This document shows positions 48,781 through 61,500 of a stretch of DNA of 64,000 nt, piece after piece. Position numbers and translations under genes: made by a program. Position 1 is the stretch's first letter. Each line of letters starts with the position of its first letter. The stretch lies in contig NC_084472.1 in assembly GCF_027409185.1 (NCBI RefSeq), forward strand, positions 94,938,427-95,002,426, in the 5' to 3' direction. The stretch is from Cynocephalus volans. Its lineage: Eukaryota; Chordata; Mammalia; Dermoptera; Cynocephalidae. The notes beneath the pieces were generated by a model that was not told the DNA's origin, did not search any database, and saw only the letters and a program-made list of their open reading frames with translations.

Positions 48781-48849
48781 CAGATATTTGATCCATTACT
48801 TGACTTTTTTTTGGCCCTTGGACTTTATTTAGCATAGTAGTTAAAAGAT

Positions 48850-48917
48850 GGGCACAAAACCTGACAGCTTAGCTTGGCCACCCCTAGCTATGTACCTATG
48901 GCAGATTATTTAACTCT
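48850..48917 (+). repeat. MIR, left half (split by L1)
   Basis: Contains 'cctagctatgtacctatggcagattatttaactct', the first half of the MIR core. The core continues at 54,678 beyond the inserted L1. The duplicated TATTTAACTCT (48,907-48,917) is the L1 target-site duplication. Confidence 0.75.
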
Positions 48918-49189
48918 GATTTATTTATTTATTTATTACCAATATTCACGAGATACAACGCTGATCATCCCCCCTCCTGCCCGTGATGTAGGGGCCAGAT
49001 TCATATTGGGGACATACCCATTACCAGAAATTACTTTTGTAACCTTTGTCCCCTTCCAATTATCCCCCAACCTCCCTCCCCCTCCCCCTCTCCCCTCCAC
49101 TCCAATTTGTAGCCCTAGGAATGTTCCCTCCCTGTGTTGGATCACGGCACTACTGTGGTCTTTCTTTCCTGCCTTCCTTTCTCTCTTAA

Positions 49190-52100
49190 TGAGTGAGCAC
49201 ATGCGGTATTTTTCCCTCTGTGCTTTGCTTGTTTCACTCAACATAAGTTTCTCCAGGTTCATCCATGTTGTTGCAAATGGGAGTATTTCATTCTTTTTTA
49301 TGGCAGAGTAGTATTCCATAGTGTATATATACCACAGTTTCCTTATCCAATGATATATTGATGGACATTTAGGTTGGTTCCATATGTTGTCTATTGTAAA
49401 CAGAGCTGCAGTAAACGTGGGAGTGCAGGTATCTCTAAGACACGATGATTTCCATTCCTCTGGGTGTACACCCAGAAGAGGGATTCCTGGATCATATGGA
49501 AGATCTATCTGTAGTTGTTTGAGAAACCTCGAAATTGTTTTCCAAAGTGGTTGTACTAATTTACAGTCCCACCAACAGTGCAGTAGTGTTCCCATCTCTC
49601 CACACCCTCACCAGCATTTGTTATTCACTGTCTTTTTGATTATAGCCACTCTAACTGGATTGAGATGGTATCTCAGTGTGGTTTTAATTTGCATTTCCCT
49701 GATGACTAGTGATGTTGAGCATTTTTTCATGTATCTGTTGGCCATTTGTATGTCTTCTTTTGAAAAGCGTCTATTCAGCTCCTTTGCCCATTTTTTAATT
49801 GGGTCATTTATTTTTTTACTGTCTCATTGCTTGAGTTCTATGTGTATTCTGGATATTAGTCCCTTGTCGGATGCATAGTTAGCAAAAATTTTCTCCCACT
49901 GTGTAGGTTGTCTTTTCACTCTGTTGATTGTTTCTTTTGGTGTGCAGAAACTTTTTAGTTTGATGTAATCCCATTTGTTTATTTTTTTCTCTTGCTACTT
50001 GTGCTTTTGGGCTCATGTTCATAAAGCCTGTGCCCTGACCTAACTGCTGAAGTGTTTCACCTATATTTTCTCTTACCAGTTTTACAGTTTTGGGTCTTAT
50101 ACCTAGGTCTTTAATCTATTTTGTGTTGATTTTAGTGTATGGTGAGATATGCATATCTAGTTTCATTCTTCTGCATATGGATATCCAGTTTTCCCAGCAC
50201 CACTTGTTGAAGAAGCAGTCCTTTCCCCAACATAGATTTTTGTTGCCCTTGTCAAAAAATCAGATGGCTATAAGCCTGAGGAGTGATTTCTGGGTTCTCT
50301 ATTCTATTCCACTGGTCTGAATGTATATTTTTATACCAGTACCGTGCTGTTTTGGTTATAACATCTTTGTAGTATAATTTGAAGTCAGGCAGAGTTATGC
50401 CTCTGGCTTTGTTTTTCTTGCTCAGGATTGCTTTGGCTATTGGGGTCCTTTGTTTTTCCATATGAAAGGTAAGATTGTTTTTTCCATTTCTGTGAAGAAT
50501 GTCATTGGTATTTTGATGGGGATTGCATTGAATCTGTAGATCACTTTGGGTAGTATAGACATTTTCACAATGTTAATTCTTCCAATCCAAGAGCATGGAA
50601 TATCTTTCCATCTTTTTGTGTCTTCTTTAATTTCTTCAGAAGTGGTTTGTAATTCTCATTGTAGAGATTTTTCACCTCCTTGGTTAAATTGATCCCTAGG
50701 TATCATATTTTTTTGGTGACAATTGTAAATGGGCTTACTTTCTTTATTTTTCTTTCTGTTAATTCATTATTTGAGTATATAAATGCTACTGATTTGGGAG
50801 CATTTATTTTGTATCCTGCAATGTTATTGAAGTTATTAACTAGCTCTAGGAGTTTTTTGATAGAGTCTTTTGGTTTTTCTACATATAGTATGATGTCATC
50901 TGCCAATAGGGAAAGTTTGACTTCATCTTTTCCAATCTGGATTCCCTTTATTTCTTTCTCTTGCCTGATTGCTCTAGCTAGTACCTCCAGTACTATGTTG
51001 AATAGAAGTGGTGAGAGTGGACATCCTTGTCTTGTTCCTGTCCTTAAGGGGAAGGCCTTCAATTTTTCCCCATTCAGAATAATACTGGTGGTGGGCTTGT
51101 CATAAATGGCTTTTATTGTGTTAACATATTTTTCTCCCGTACCTAATTTGTTGAGAGTCTTTATCATGAAGGAATATTGAATCTTGTCAAATGCTTTTTC
51201 AGCATCTTTTGACATAACCATATGGTCTTTGTGCTTGAGCTTGTTGATGTGATGTATCACATTTATTGACTTTCATGTGTTGAACCATCCTTGCATCCCT
51301 GGGATGAATCCCACTTGATAATAGTGTATAATTTTAAAAATATGTTGCTGTATTCTAATTGTTAGTATTTTGTTGAGGATTTTGGCACATAGGTTTATCA
51401 AGGATATTGGCCTATAATTTTCTTTTTTTGTTGTGTCTTTATCTGGTTTTGGTATCAGAGTTATATTGGCCTCATAGAATGAGTTTGGGAGAATAGCATC
51501 TGTTTTGATTGTTTGGAATAGTTTCATGAGAATTGGTATTAACTCCTCCTTAAAAGTTTGATAGAATTCAGCTGTAAAGCCATCTGGACCTGGGCTTTTT
51601 TTTTGTTGGAAGATGGCTAATTACTGCTTCAATCTTGCTTGTTATTGGTCTGTTCAGGTTTTCTATCTGTTCTTGGTTCAGTCTTGGTAATTTATATGTG
51701 TCTAGAAACTTATCCATATCTTCCAGATTTTCAAATTTGTTGTCATACAGTTGTTTATAATAGTCTCTAATGATTCTTTGTATTTCTGTGGTATCAGTTG
51801 TAATGTCTCCCTTTTCATTTCTGATTTTTGGAGTTTTTTTTGTTTGTTTGTTTATTTTAAAAAAATTTTTTAAAAAGATGACCAGTAAGGAGATCTTAAC
51901 CCTTTGCTTGGTGTTGTCAGCACCACGCTCAGCCAGTGAGCGAACCAGCCATCCCTATATAGGATCTGAACCCAGGGCCTTGGTGTTATCAGCACCGCAC
52001 TCTCCCAAGTGAGCCACGGGCTGGCCCTCATTTATGATTTTTGTTATTTGGGTCTATCTTTTCCATCTACTGCCTTTAGGTTTGGATTATTGTTTTTCAA

Positions 52101-53070
52101 GTTCTTTGAGGCTTAGTGTTAGGTTGTTTATTTGAAGTCTTTCCATTTTTTTGATATAAGCATTTACTGTAATAAATTTGCCTCTTAGTACTGCTTTTGC
52201 AGTATCCCATAAGTTTTTGTATGATGTGTCTTTATTTTCATTAGTTTCTAGAAATTTTTTTGATTTCCTGTTTAATTTCTTCTTTGACCCATAGATCATT
52301 CAGGAGAATATTATTTATTTTCCATGTATTTGTATAGCTTCCAGAATTTTGCTTATTGTTTATCTCCAGTTTTAGTCCATTGTGGTCTGAAAAGTTTGTT
52401 GGAATGATTTCAAGTTTTTTAAATAGCTGAGACTAGGTTTGTGACCTAATTTGTGGTCTATCCGGGAGAATGTACTGTGAGCTGATGAGAAGAAAGTGTA
52501 TTCTTTAGTTGTTGGGTGAAATGTTCTGTATATATCTGGCAAGTCCAGTTGGTCTAGGGTGTAGATTAAATCTTGTGTCTCTTTGTTGACTTGTTGCCTG
52601 GAAGTCCTGTCCCATACTGAGAGAGGGGTATTCAGATCACCCACTATTAATGTATTAGGTCCTATCTCCTTCTTTAGGTCTAAGAGTGTTTGCTTGATAT
52701 ATCTGGGTGCTCTGGTATTGGGTGCATACATGTTTATGATTGTTATGTCTTCTAGCTGGATAGTTTCCTTTATCATTATATAATGGCCTTCTTCATCTTT
52801 TTAAATGTTTTTTGATTTAAAGTCTATTTTGTCTGATATAAGAATAGCTACTCCTGCTCGTTTTTGGTTTCCATTTGCATAGTATATCTTTTTCCATCCC
52901 TTCACTTTTAGTCTATGAGTGTCTTTAGAGGTGAGGTGGGTCTCTTGAAGACAGCATATGCTTGGGTCTAGCTTTTTAATCCAGTTAGTTAGTCTGTGTC
53001 TTTTGAATGGGGAGTTTAGTCCATTCACATTTAGAGTAGTTATTGAGAGGTGTTGTTTCATTCCTGTCAT
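49190..53070 (-). pseudogene. LINE-1 ORF2 remnant
   Basis: Fragments in shifting frames retain endonuclease pieces (start [19 protein letters not shown] near 53,070; GDLNTPLS near 52,650), RT pieces ([15 protein letters not shown] near 51,040, followed by [10 protein letters not shown] where the young copy has FADD) and the C-terminal [14 protein letters not shown] near 49,570. Several stops and frameshifts separate them, and a SINE interrupts the frame at 51,831-52,028. The element cannot encode a working ORF2 protein. Ends are approximate. Confidence 0.85.
51831..52028 (-). mobile_element. Dimeric tRNA-Ile-derived SINE nested in L1
   Basis: Two head-to-tail tRNA-like monomers as at 5713-5890, with GGGCTGGCC at 52,018-52,026 and a T-rich tail at 51,833-51,872. 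Target duplications within L1 ORF2 are 'catttctgatttttg' (51,816-51,830) and 'catttatgatttttg' (52,029-52,043), one mismatch in 15. The SINE inserted after the L1. Confidence 0.85.
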
Positions 53071-53269
53071 GTAATTGCTACTTGTTTAGGTGGTTTAAAT
53101 ATCTTTTGATCATTATTTTCCCTTTCATTTCTCTTCTTCAATGTGAGTTGGGAATTTAAGGTGGAATGATTTAGCTTCTTTCTCTTTCTTGCTGGCATTT
53201 TTGTTTTAACTGTGGGTTTTGCTCTTTCTTGTGTATTCGTGATGATGGTCACCATTATTCAGGTTCCAG

Positions 53270-54239
53270 ATTAATGACTTACTTGAGAATTTCTTGCAGG
53301 GCTGGTCATGTGATGGTGAACTCCCACAACTTTTGTTTGTCTGGGAAATACACTATTTCTCCCTTGTTTCTGAAGGAGAGCCTTGCTGGGTAAAGAATTC
53401 TTGGCTGGCAGTTGTTTTCTTTTAGTATTGTGAATATATCATTCCACTTTCTTCTGGCCTGTAGGGTTTCATTGAGAAGTCTGCTGTTAGTCTGATAGGG
53501 GTTCCCCTATAAGTGACCTGATGCTCTTCTCTTGCTGCTTGTAGAATTCTCTCTTTGTCTTTGAGCTTTGAGAATTTAACTGTAATATGTCTTGGGGAGA
53601 ATCTTTTTGGGTTGAATCTGTTTGGGGACCTTTGAGCTTTCTGGATCTGAAGGTCTGTATCTCGCCATACACCTGGGAAGTTTTCTGTTACTGTTCTCTT
53701 GAGGAGGTTTTCAATACCTTTTCCTTACTCCTGCCCTTCAGGAATACCCACAATTTGGATGTTAGAGTGCTTGAGGTTGTCTGCTGTCTCTCTCAGGTTT
53801 TTCTTATTATTTTTAATTCTTCTTTCCTTTTTTTTTGTCTGCCTGAGTTATTTCAAAAAGACCATCTTCAGGCTCTGAAATTCTTTCTTCTGTTTGCTCT
53901 ACCCTGCTGCTCAAGCTCTCAGTCATCTTTTTCATTTCATTGAGTGAGTCTTTCATTTCTAGAAGTTCTGCTACACTCTTTTTTTATGGTATTAATCTCA
54001 TTGTAGATTTCCTCCTTCATATTCTGGATGTTTTTTCTTGTCTCATTGTATTCTCTAATTGAGTCTTCCTTTATTTCTTCAAGTTTTCTTAAGATCATTG
54101 CTCGAAATTCTTTTTCAGACATTCATGGGTTCCCCTGTTCCATGGAGTCTGACTTTGGGACATTACTGTATCCTTTTGGTGGTGTCATTTCTTCTTGATT
54201 GTTTGTACTTCTAGTATTTTTTCGCTGATGCTTGGTCAT
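53270..54239 (-). pseudogene. LINE-1 ORF1 remnant
   Basis: The start ATG corresponds to plus 54,237-54,239 and opens MTKHQRKN, close to MNKHQKK of the intact copy. Further pieces (MSEKEFRAMILRKLEEI near 54,120; IQTFRSRKLKGPQ near 53,660) lie in different frames with stops between them. Non-functional. Confidence 0.8.
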
Positions 54240-54455
54240 TTGATAGGGGTTTTGCTTCTTCTATTACACTGAGGTTGGCTGTGGAGTGGCTCTGGTTGCT
54301 ACTGTGGGTGGTGAATTGTCTTTGCTTGGCAGTAGGTGTGGTGGTGGTTATGGTAAGCCACCTTGGTTCCCATTTGAGACTCTGTATTCATAGAATGAGC
54401 CCCTAGTGCCATGGAGTTCTGCTGGGCCAAACTTGGGGGGTTGGATCCATAGGCT

Positions 54456-54677
54456 GGTGCTCCCCCCGGGTCTGAGGTGGGGTGAGGGGCCGTGTGGAGC
54501 TGCGCAGTTCTGCTGGCTGGTGCTGCTGTTGGCTGCTTCCAGCAGGCTCACCTGCACAGTGCTGTTTCAGGGCATGGGGGCGGGGCCTGGAGCTCCCCCT
54601 CTGCCTGGGTCAGAAGCAGTGGGGTGAGGGGGCCATGTGGAGCCGTGCGGTTCTGCTGGCTGGTACTGCTGCCAGCC
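54456..54677 (-). repeat. 142-bp repeated units in the old L1 5' UTR
   Basis: 'ggtgaggggccgtgtggagc...gttctgctggctggtgctgctg' (from 54,481) recurs as 'ggtgagggggccatgtggagc...gttctgctggctggtactgctg' (from 54,623), a spacing of 142 bp. The second unit is cut off at the L1 5' end (54,677). Tandem promoter monomers are known from rodent L1s; a similar role here is inference from position only. Confidence 0.6.
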
Positions 54678-54815
54678 TATTTAACTCTCTTTACCTTAGT
54701 TTCCTCATCTGTAAAATGAGGATAATAGTACTTTATACCTCTGAGTTGTTTGTAGATTATGTGCGAATTCACGTAAAGCACTTAGAATAGCTTTTTTGGG
54801 CATAATAAATAGTCA
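54678..54815 (+). repeat. MIR, right half
   Basis: Continues the MIR begun at 48,850: 'ctttaccttagtttcctcatctgtaaaatgaggataatag', then 'acgtaaagcacttagaatag'. Preceded by the L1 target duplication TATTTAACTCT (54,678-54,688). Confidence 0.85.
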
Positions 54816-56070
54816 TATATTGGCTGCTTTTAATTGTGTTCATTATCTTTCTGTGTTGTAAAACATCTCAGTGACAGGCCTTTGAATCCTTCATGGCTGT
54901 TTATATGAGTTTCAAATGAAAAGAATAGATTTTGTTAAAACTTTGACTCAAAATAGGAGTTTGTTCTTACTTTTGTTGTTACTGTTAGGTTTATATCCAT
55001 TGAAATTCTTTTTTTTTTAATCTATTCAAATTCTAAACTGATATATTAAAACTTATTCTTGAAAACACAATAAAGCTTAAGGATCTGGATCTTCTGCTGA
55101 TTTCCTTAGATTCCATGGAAAAGCAGGACCTCATGATTGGCTTAACATCAATCAGAATTTACCCCTAAACTGAGGATGGCATCTTTTCCTGAGTTACGTG
55201 GGATGGTGGTGGAAACTTGCACAAACTCGTGTTTCTGCTAGTAGGAAAGGAGGGTTGGATGAGGAAGGGTGAGCACCTACTGACGTCTGCTGTAAGGTGA
55301 TAAGTTGTAGGAATTTGGAGGCACAGGAGCCCCGTGAAGGTTGGAGCAGCAGGAAGAGACCTAATGGAGGAGTGGGACTTGGATGTGGCCTTTGAGATTG
55401 GTGGGAATGATACATTTTCCCATTCTTCAGTGTCTAGTCAAGGATGGTAATTACCTGTGTGCTGGGTGTACTCACATGTGATACTCTGCAGACATTTAAT
55501 TACCTGTTAGTTGCCAAGTTTCTGTTCTCATCCTTAACATTGCACTGATAAGATTTGTTTCTGTTGATAATGTGCTTTCAGTTTTACTGTCTTGGACAGC
55601 TATACCAAACTTGAACTTCTCAACAAAAATTTACTAAATGGGCACCTGGTGTCAACTGTTCTTAAAATGGCTCTAAAGGAACAATTAATTAGGTTTTTTA
55701 TTTTTTGCAAAGATAAACTAATGCTAGCACAAAGATGTCTAAAGTATATGATAATTTTATCATATGATAACTTATGATAACTGATGAAGAGGAATTGTGA
55801 AAACTGGGAGCCAACTTTTGGTGCTGTTTCTCATGTCTGTTTTTAGGTAATTTAGGAACCCTATGGTACCTGATTTTGTGAGTGGATGTTTTTGTGAAGG
55901 TAAATATTAATTGACTGTACTCAGAGAATTGAGAGTATACTGCCTTTGCCCTGAGTTAACTCTTTGAAAGAGTCAAAAAATAAAAATGAAACTAAAAGAA
56001 ATATGTGTATTTTAATGATGTTGACGTGTAGGTGACAGCTAGAGTTGATGCGTTAGAGAATAGACTAGTA
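54816..56070. other. Unassigned DNA
   Basis: AT-rich non-coding DNA, with a T run near 55,010. No gene or repeat is named. Confidence 0.3.
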
Positions 56071-56294
56071 CAGGGGTCAGCAAACTACAGTCCAAGGACC
56101 ACATCTGGCCTAATCCCTGTTTTTCGTAAACTCTTTCATTGGGACGCAGTCATACTTATTCATTTGCATATTGTCTATGGCCGCTTCCATTCTACAACAG
56201 CAGAGTTTAAAAAAATGCAACACAGACTCTGTGTCCTGTAAAGCCTAAGATATTTGCTGTTTAGCCCTTTACAGAAATAGTTTGCAAAACCCTC
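56071..56294 (+). mobile_element. hAT-Charlie-type MITE
   Basis: Opens CAGGGGTCAGCAAACTAC and closes ATAGTTTGCAAAACCCTC, degraded hAT terminal inverted repeats. Between them lies 'gcatattgtctatggccgcttcc' and 'cctaagatatttgctgtttagccctttacag', matching the common Charlie-related non-autonomous elements of mammals. The probable 8-bp target duplication is GACTAGTA / GACTAGAT. No transposase. Confidence 0.75.
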
Positions 56295-58516
56295 GACTAG
56301 ATTAATGTGTGAAGACTTCATAAAAGAAGCAAACCTAGGGAGAATTTGAAGACAAAAAAGGAACAAGGAGCTTGTTCGGTGTGTATGGGATATATTATTA
56401 TAGACTATTGTTTGATGGACAGTTTTCTTCTGTAAAAATGCAAGTACATAGAAATTACCTTTTTTTCCTGGCTGTTTTAGAACCTACCAGTATCAGCTTG
56501 GATGTCTGAATGTTATCGGTATGTAAGAGGACGGGTGAGATGTGATCAGCTACCCTGATTCTGTGTATCCCCAAGGATTTGTAGATCATATGTTTTTTTT
56601 TAAATAATAAGCAAGTGCTGATTTATAAAATCTTTATTTTGACAAACAAAAGATGGCTAAATGACATAGTTCTTAACTATTATTCTCTTCTTTCATAGTA
56701 GTTACAGTATTACTTAAGAATGTAACCCACCATCACTTTCCCTCCTGCCAAAAAAAAAACCTCTAAAAATGGCCAGGCTCAAATGCAATACTAATTTTAT
56801 TTTGCTCACTGAAGTCCAGAATGGATATTAACGCTTGGTGGACGGTAGTTTCCCAAGCAGTGATTCAGGCGTCCAGACTTCTGTCTGTGGTTCCAGCTTT
56901 AACACGTGTTTCAACTGTTGGCTTGCTTTGCTCATCTGTGCGAAGTCACAGAAGGAGAAGGAACGTGAAGGGTTACACTTTAGTCTTAAGGTCCAGACCT
57001 AGAGGTGGTATGTGTAATGTCTGCTCACCATTCTCTTGGCTGGAATATTCACAAGTGCAAAAGACAAAGGAAAATATTGTCTGACTGTGTGCCAGAAAGA
57101 AGGGGAAATGGGTTAGGTGATCAGTCAGGCACGGTTACTAGTCATGAAAACCACTTGACATTTTGAGAACAGTCAGATATTGGTGACAGAAAGAAGCCTT
57201 TACTTATTTCTCCCCTTTTTTTCCCTCTCTCTAAAAGCTGTGAATCAATGATAAATGGTCTTGGCTGAAATGGTATCATTTAGGCAGAGGAACTAGTGTC
57301 ACTCATGGCAGATTTTAGTGAAGGTCTTAGTTTGGCATGATGTGCTATGTACTGGGTATGTCGACGTTAATCCTTAACAGAAATAAATTCTTCCCTTACC
57401 ACCTTAATGCTTTGCACAACTATTTCGAGTTCTTTCACTCCTGGGCAAAGGGTAGGGTTGTACTTCCTGACTTTCCTGAGGCTGGCTGTTGTCCTGTGGC
57501 CTGCTTTGTCTGGTGAAACATGAGCAGAGGTGATGTGTGTCACTTCTAGGTGGGAGCTTTAAGAGTGAGTGCATAGTTTTCCAAGGACCATTCCCAGTGT
57601 CTGGTGATCGTGGAAGCTTTTGTTGGGATGAAGCTTCAGTCAACCTGGATACCTGGTTGACCAGCAATATAGGCAGAGCTCCCTGCTGATACTCTTGGAC
57701 ATTTGTATTAAGTCACTGAAGTTTGGGGTTATTATTGCAGCAAAACAGAATCTATCCTTAGGGGCACATAGCAAGTGCCTATGCTCCAAAATTTTTACCT
57801 TTGTAAAGTAGGGCTTAAGTTTCCAAACTGGCATAATATTTATAATAAAAAAGAAAGTCTCTTTCAATAGTTTGCAATAAGCATCTAAACTGTTAGTTAT
57901 CTTTATAGGCTTCTCTAAAGGTGAGGATACTTTGGGATTTATGCCAATATCTTCACCTCAATTAATTTTTTCCACTATTGCTCATCCTTGAAATGAGGGA
58001 GTATTTTAACTTCTGCTGCCATTGCAAGGAGGGATAGACAAATCTGGAGGGAATCTAATCTTTGTTATTCATGCCCACACAACTGGAGTGCAGGCATGAG
58101 TGAGGGGACAGGGAGGGACAGAGACCCTCTCACTGTCTGGGCACCGCAGAGCAAGGAATCACTTTCTTTGAGTGATTGGGGGAAGAGTACTGTCCTACTG
58201 TCCCCACCTTGCCCCTTAGTGAGAGGGGATTAAAAAAAAAAAAAAGTCTTTATCTAGAGGCTGTGGCTGTGGCAGAAAATTTGTGTTTCTGACATTCAGG
58301 AGCCCATGTGCAGAGCTGGCTGCATTGCTCATGATTCTGGGGGATGTAGCAGAACTGTTGGGCAATAGTTGTGCTCCATTATGGGTTAAAACACCATCTG
58401 TCAGGGAACCTAACAGTTGTTTATGCATATTTTTTTAGTGATGGAAATTGTGTTCTGAATTCCAGGCAACAAATCCATAAAAAGACTAGAAGAATTCACT
58501 AATTTTCTATGATGGG
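56295..58516. other. Unassigned DNA
   Basis: Non-coding, with homopolymer A or T runs near 56,594, 56,750 and 58,231. Open frames of 60-90 codons show no domains. Nothing else could be named. Confidence 0.3.
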
Positions 58517-61500
58517 TGTTTACTAATTTTCTAGGGCTGCCATAACAAAGGACCACACTGGGTGGCTTAAGATAACAGGAATTTATTCTCTCGCAGTTCT
58601 GAAGGTGAGGAATGTGAACAGGCATCAGCAGGACGACACTCCCTCGGGTGCCTCTTGGGGAGGGTCCTTCCTCACCTCTTCCAGCTGCTGGTGGCCCCAC
58701 ACTTTCTTGGCTTGTGTCAACTTCACTCCAGTGTCTGCCTCTGCCATTCCCTGTGTATGTCTGTGCTTCACATGCTGGGATGCCCCTGTGTGTGTCTGTG
58801 CTTCACATGCTGGGATGCCTCTGTGTGTGCCTGTGCTTCACATGCTGGGATGCCTCTGTGTGTGCCTGGGATGCCCCTGTGTGTGCCTGTGCTTCACATG
58901 CTGGGATGCCCCTGTGTGTGTCTGAGCTTCACATGCTGGGATGCCTCTGTGTGTGCCTGGGATGCCTCTGTGTGTGCCTGTGCTTCACATGCTGGGATGC
59001 CTCTGTGTGTGTCTGTGCTTCACATGCTGGGATGCCTCTGTGTGTGCCTGTGCTTCACATGCTGGGATGCCCCTGTGTGTGTCTGTGCTTCACATGCTGG
59101 GATGCCTCTGTGTGTGCCTGTGCTTCACATGCTGGGATGCCTCTGTGTGTGCCTGTGCTTCACATGCTGGGATGCCCCTGTGTGTGTCTGTGCTTCACAT
59201 GCTGGGATGCCCCTGTGTGTGCCTCTGCTTCACATGCTGGGATGCCCCTGTGTGTGCATGTGCTTCACATGCTGGGATGCCCCTGTGTGTGCATGTGCTT
59301 CACATGCTGGGATGCCCCTGTGTGTGCCTGTGCTTCACATGCTGGGATGCCTCTGTGTGTGCCTGTGCTTCACATGCTGGGATGCCTCTGTGTGTGCCTG
59401 TGCTTCACATGCTGGGATGCCCCTGTGTGTGCCTGTGCTTCACATGCTGGGATGCCCCTGTGCGTGCCTGTGCTTCACATGCTGGGATGCCTCTGTGTGT
59501 GCCTGTGCTTCACATACTGGGATGCCTCTGTGTGTGTCTGTGCTTCACATGCTGGGATGCCTCTGTGTGTGCCTGGGATGCCCCTGTGTGTGTCTGTGCT
59601 TCACATGCTGGGATGCCTCTGTGTGTGCCTGTGCTTCACATGCTGGGATGCCTCTGTGTGTGCCTGTGCTTCACATGCTGGGATGCCTCTGTGTGTGCCT
59701 GTGCTTCACATGCTGGGATGCCTCTGTGTGTGCCTGTGCTTCACATGCTGGGATGCCTCTGTGTGTGTCTCTGCTTCACATGCTGGGATGCCTCTGTGTG
59801 TGTCTGTGCTTCACATGCTGGGATGCCTCTGTGTGTGTCTCTGCTTCACATGCTGGGATGCCTCTGTGTGTGCCTGTGCTTCACATGCTGGGATGCCTCT
59901 GTGTGTGTCTCTGCTTCACATGCTGGGATGCCCCTGTGTGTGCCTCTGCTTCACATGCTGGGATGCCCCTGTGTGTGCATGTGCTTCACATGCTGGGATG
60001 CCCCTGTGTGTGTCTGTGCTTCACATGCTGGGATGCCTCTGTGTGTGTCTCTGCTTCACATGCTGGGATGCCTCTGTGTGTGTCTGTGCTTCACATGCTG
60101 GGATGCCCCTGTGCGTGCCTGTGCTTCACATGCTGGGATGCCCCTGTGCGTGCCTGTGCTTCACATGCTGGGATGCCTCTGTGTGTGCCTGTGCTTCACA
60201 TGCTGGGATGCCTCTGTGTGTGCCTGGGATGCCCCTGTGTGTGCCTGTGCTTCACATGCTGGGATGCCTCTGTGTGTGTCTCTGCTTCACATGCTGGGAT
60301 GCCCCTGTGTGTGTCTGTGCTTCACATGCTGGGATGCCCCTGTGCGTGCCTGTGCTTCACATGCTGGGATGCCCCTGTGCGTGCCTGTGCTTCACATGCT
60401 GGGATGCCTCTGTGTGTGTCTCTGCTTCACATGCTGGGATGCCCCTGTGCGTGTCTGTGCTTCACATGCTGGGATGCCCCTGTGCGTGCCTGTGCTTCAC
60501 ATGCTGGGATGCCTCTGTGCGTGCCTGTGCTTCACATGCTGGGATGCCCCTGTGCGTGCCTGTGCTTCACATGCTGGGATGCCTCTGTGTGTGCCTGGGA
60601 TGCCCCTGTGTGTGTCTGTGCTTCACATGCTGGGATGCCTCTGTGTGTGCCTGTGCTTCACATGCTGGGATGCCTCTGTGTGTGCCTGTGCTTCACATGC
60701 TGGGATGCCTCTGTGTGTGCCTGTGCTTCACATGCTGGGATGCCTCTGTGTGTGCCTGTGCTTCACATGCTGGGATGCCTCTGTGTGTGTCTCTGCTTCA
60801 CATGCTGGGATGCCTCTGTGTGTGTCTCTGCTTCACATGCTGGGATGCCTCTGTGTGTGCCTGTGCTTCACATGCTGGGATGCCTCTGTGTGTGTCTCTG
60901 CTTCACATGCTGGGATGCCTCTGTGTGTGCCTGTGCTTCACATGCTGGGATGCCTCTGTGTGTGTCTCTGCTTCACATGCTGGGATGCCTCTGTGTGTGT
61001 CTGTGCTTCACATGCTGGGATGCCCCTGTGCGTGCCTGTGCTTCACATGCTGGGATGCCCCTGTGCGTGCCTGTGCTTCACATGCTGGGATGCCTCTGTG
61101 CGTGCCTGTGCTTCACATGCTGGGATGCCTCTGTGTGTGCCTGGGATGCCCCTGTGGGTGTCTGTGCTTCACATGCTGGGATGCCTCTGTGTGTGCCTGT
61201 GCTTCACATGCTGGGATGCCTCTGTGTGTGTCTCTGCTTCACATGCTGGGATGCCCCTGTGTGTGTCTGTGCTTCACATGCTGGGATGCCCCTGTGCGTG
61301 CCTGTGCTTCACATGCTGGGATGCCCCTGTGCGTGCCTGTGCTTCACATGCTGGGATGCCTCTGTGTGTGTCTCTGCTTCACATGCTGGGATGCCCCTGT
61401 GTGTGTCTGTGCTTCACATGCTGGGATGCCCCTGTGCGTGCCTGTGCTTCACATGCTGGGATGCCTCTGTGTGTGCCTGTGCTTCACATGCTGGGATGCC

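Larger units (their letters stand above)
48918..54677 (-). mobile_element. Older, decayed LINE-1
   Basis: A minus-strand L1 of 5.76 kb including a nested SINE, between target duplications TATTTAACTCT at 48,907-48,917 and 54,678-54,688. It aligns throughout with the intact copy at 26,387-33,200: 3' UTR, ORF2 remains, ORF1 remains and about 440 bp of 5' UTR. Both ORFs are broken by frameshifts and stops. The 5' UTR is much shorter than in the young copy and shows 142-bp repeated units, so it may be of a different subfamily rather than merely truncated. Confidence 0.9.

Noticed and set aside
48936..49595. 219-codon minus-strand frame as a host gene
   Set aside because: It is the C-terminal end of the decayed L1 ORF2 ([10 protein letters not shown]...) running on into the 3' UTR.
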